This document shows, piece after piece, positions 4,872 through 5,462 of a DNA stretch of 5,462 bases (its first letter is position 1; the number at the start of each line of letters is the position of its first letter). The translations under genes were made by a program, and so were the position numbers. Origin of the DNA: DATARH01 sp036273175 (GTDB lineage Bacteria > Pseudomonadota > Alphaproteobacteria > ATCC43930 > CGMCC-115725); contig DASUIE010000297.1 in assembly GCA_036273175.1 (NCBI GenBank), positions 1 through 5,462 on the forward strand. Reading direction: 5' to 3'. The notes beneath the pieces were generated by a model. It did no database searches and was not told the DNA's origin. It saw nothing but the letters and a program-made list of their open reading frames with translations.

Positions 4872-5462
4872 ACTGGCTCTTCATCCATCAGAACTTTCCG
4901 GCCCAGTACCAGCATGCCGCGCGCTACTTCGCGGCGGCGGGCGACGACGTGCGCTTCATCACCCAGCAGCGCCAGCGCGAGATCGAGCGGGTTCGCAAGA
5001 TCGTCTACATTCCGCGGCGGCAGAACGGGAGGGGCCACCCGTTCGTCCGCGACACCGAATCCTCGATCGAGAATGGGCTGGCGGTGGCCGAGGTGTGCGA
5101 GAGGCTCAAGGGCGAGGGGTTTACGCCCGATATCGTCGTCGGCCACAACGGCTGGGGCGAGACGCTTTACATCAAGGATGTGTGGCCGAGCACGCCGCTC
5201 CTCGGCTATTTCGAGTTCTTCTACCGCACCGAGGGCAGCGACCTCGATTTCGACCCCGAATTCCCGCCCTCGCAGCTCGACCGCATGCGCATGCGCACGC
5301 GCAACGCGGTCAATCTGCTTGGCCTCGAAGCGGCGGATTGGGGCCAGACCCCGACCGAGTGGCAGCGCAGCCAGTACCCGGCGCATTACCGGCGGCGGAT
5401 CAGCGTCATCCACGAAGGGATCGACACCGGCGCGGCAAGGCCGGACCCCTCGGCACGGTTAT
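4868..5462 (+). CDS. Glycosyltransferase family 4 (GT-B) protein, N-terminal part (3' end outside window)
   Basis: The frame opens at the ATG at 4868, which overlaps the methyltransferase stop, and stays open to the window edge, giving 198 residues. The start MNWLFIHQNFPAQYQH is typical of the N-terminal domain of a GT4 subgroup (Pfam Glyco_trans_4_3, PF12000), with a beta strand followed by the HQNFP loop. Further family-like stretches are DIVVGHNGWGETLYIKDVWP (88-107), LLGYFEFFYR (111-120) and SVIHEGIDT (179-187), the last marking the entry to the second Rossmann domain. That domain, which would hold the nucleotide-sugar binding E-x7-E motif, lies beyond the window. Such enzymes transfer a sugar from a nucleotide donor with retention, usually in building surface polysaccharide. 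No signal peptide is seen. No Shine-Dalgarno site precedes the ATG, so translation is probably coupled to the methyltransferase gene. Confidence 0.9.
   Translation, partial: MNWLFIHQNFPAQYQHAARYFAAAGDDVRFITQQRQREIERVRKIVYIPRRQNGRGHPFVRDTESSIENGLAVAEVCERLKGEGFTPDIVVGHNGWGETLYIKDVWPSTPLLGYFEFFYRTEGSDLDFDPEFPPSQLDRMRMRTRNAVNLLGLEAADWGQTPTEWQRSQYPAHYRRRISVIHEGIDTGAARPDPSARL

Noticed and set aside
4661..5413. Minus-strand frame of 250 codons opposite the glycosyltransferase
   Set aside because: The plus-strand frame reads as a clear GT4 protein and stays open to the window edge; the antisense frame is a shadow.
1..5462. tRNA, rRNA, CRISPR array, insertion sequence or phage genes
   Set aside because: No cloverleaf, direct-repeat array, terminal inverted repeats, transposase or integrase motifs were seen on either strand.

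Overview
The window is GC-rich, densely coded bacterial chromosomal DNA. It most likely comes from an alphaproteobacterium. The reasons are the HRXXN (HisKA_2) type of histidine kinase, an HslV with a short N-terminal propeptide before its catalytic threonine, and HslV/HslU sequences that read like alphaproteobacterial members of those families. This rests on recalled family features; no search was run, and I cannot name a genus.

Left part (1-1217): the 3' end of a CheY-like response regulator on the plus strand meets, tail to tail and with a 27-nt overlap, a PAS-HisKA_2-HATPase sensor kinase on the minus strand. They are probably a two-component pair or neighbours in a signalling locus. The middle of the kinase gene is clearly poorer in GC than hslU.

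Centre (1291-3234, minus strand): hslV and hslU encode the HslVU (ClpYQ) ATP-dependent protease. The two genes overlap by 4 nt, with hslU starting at a TTG. A sequence resembling a heat-shock (sigma-32) promoter lies just upstream of hslV and argues for the internal ATG at 3170 as the hslV start. The kinase gene follows hslU in the same direction after 73 nt, so read-through from the heat-shock operon is possible.

Right part (3240-5462, plus strand): a divergent gene set begins with a 295-residue protein that I do not recognise as a whole. Its C-terminal half holds three degenerate repeats resembling the clostridial hydrophobic W (ChW) repeat. It is followed closely by a class I SAM-dependent methyltransferase. 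An ATGA overlap then leads into a family 4 (GT-B) glycosyltransferase that runs off the window. Spacing and ribosome binding sites suggest one operon, plausibly for synthesis or decoration of a surface glycan or glycoprotein. The 192-nt region between hslV and this cluster holds both candidate promoters and a perfect leader hairpin.

No tRNA, rRNA, CRISPR array, insertion sequence or phage feature is visible. The least described part is the ChW-like protein with its methyltransferase and glycosyltransferase partners.
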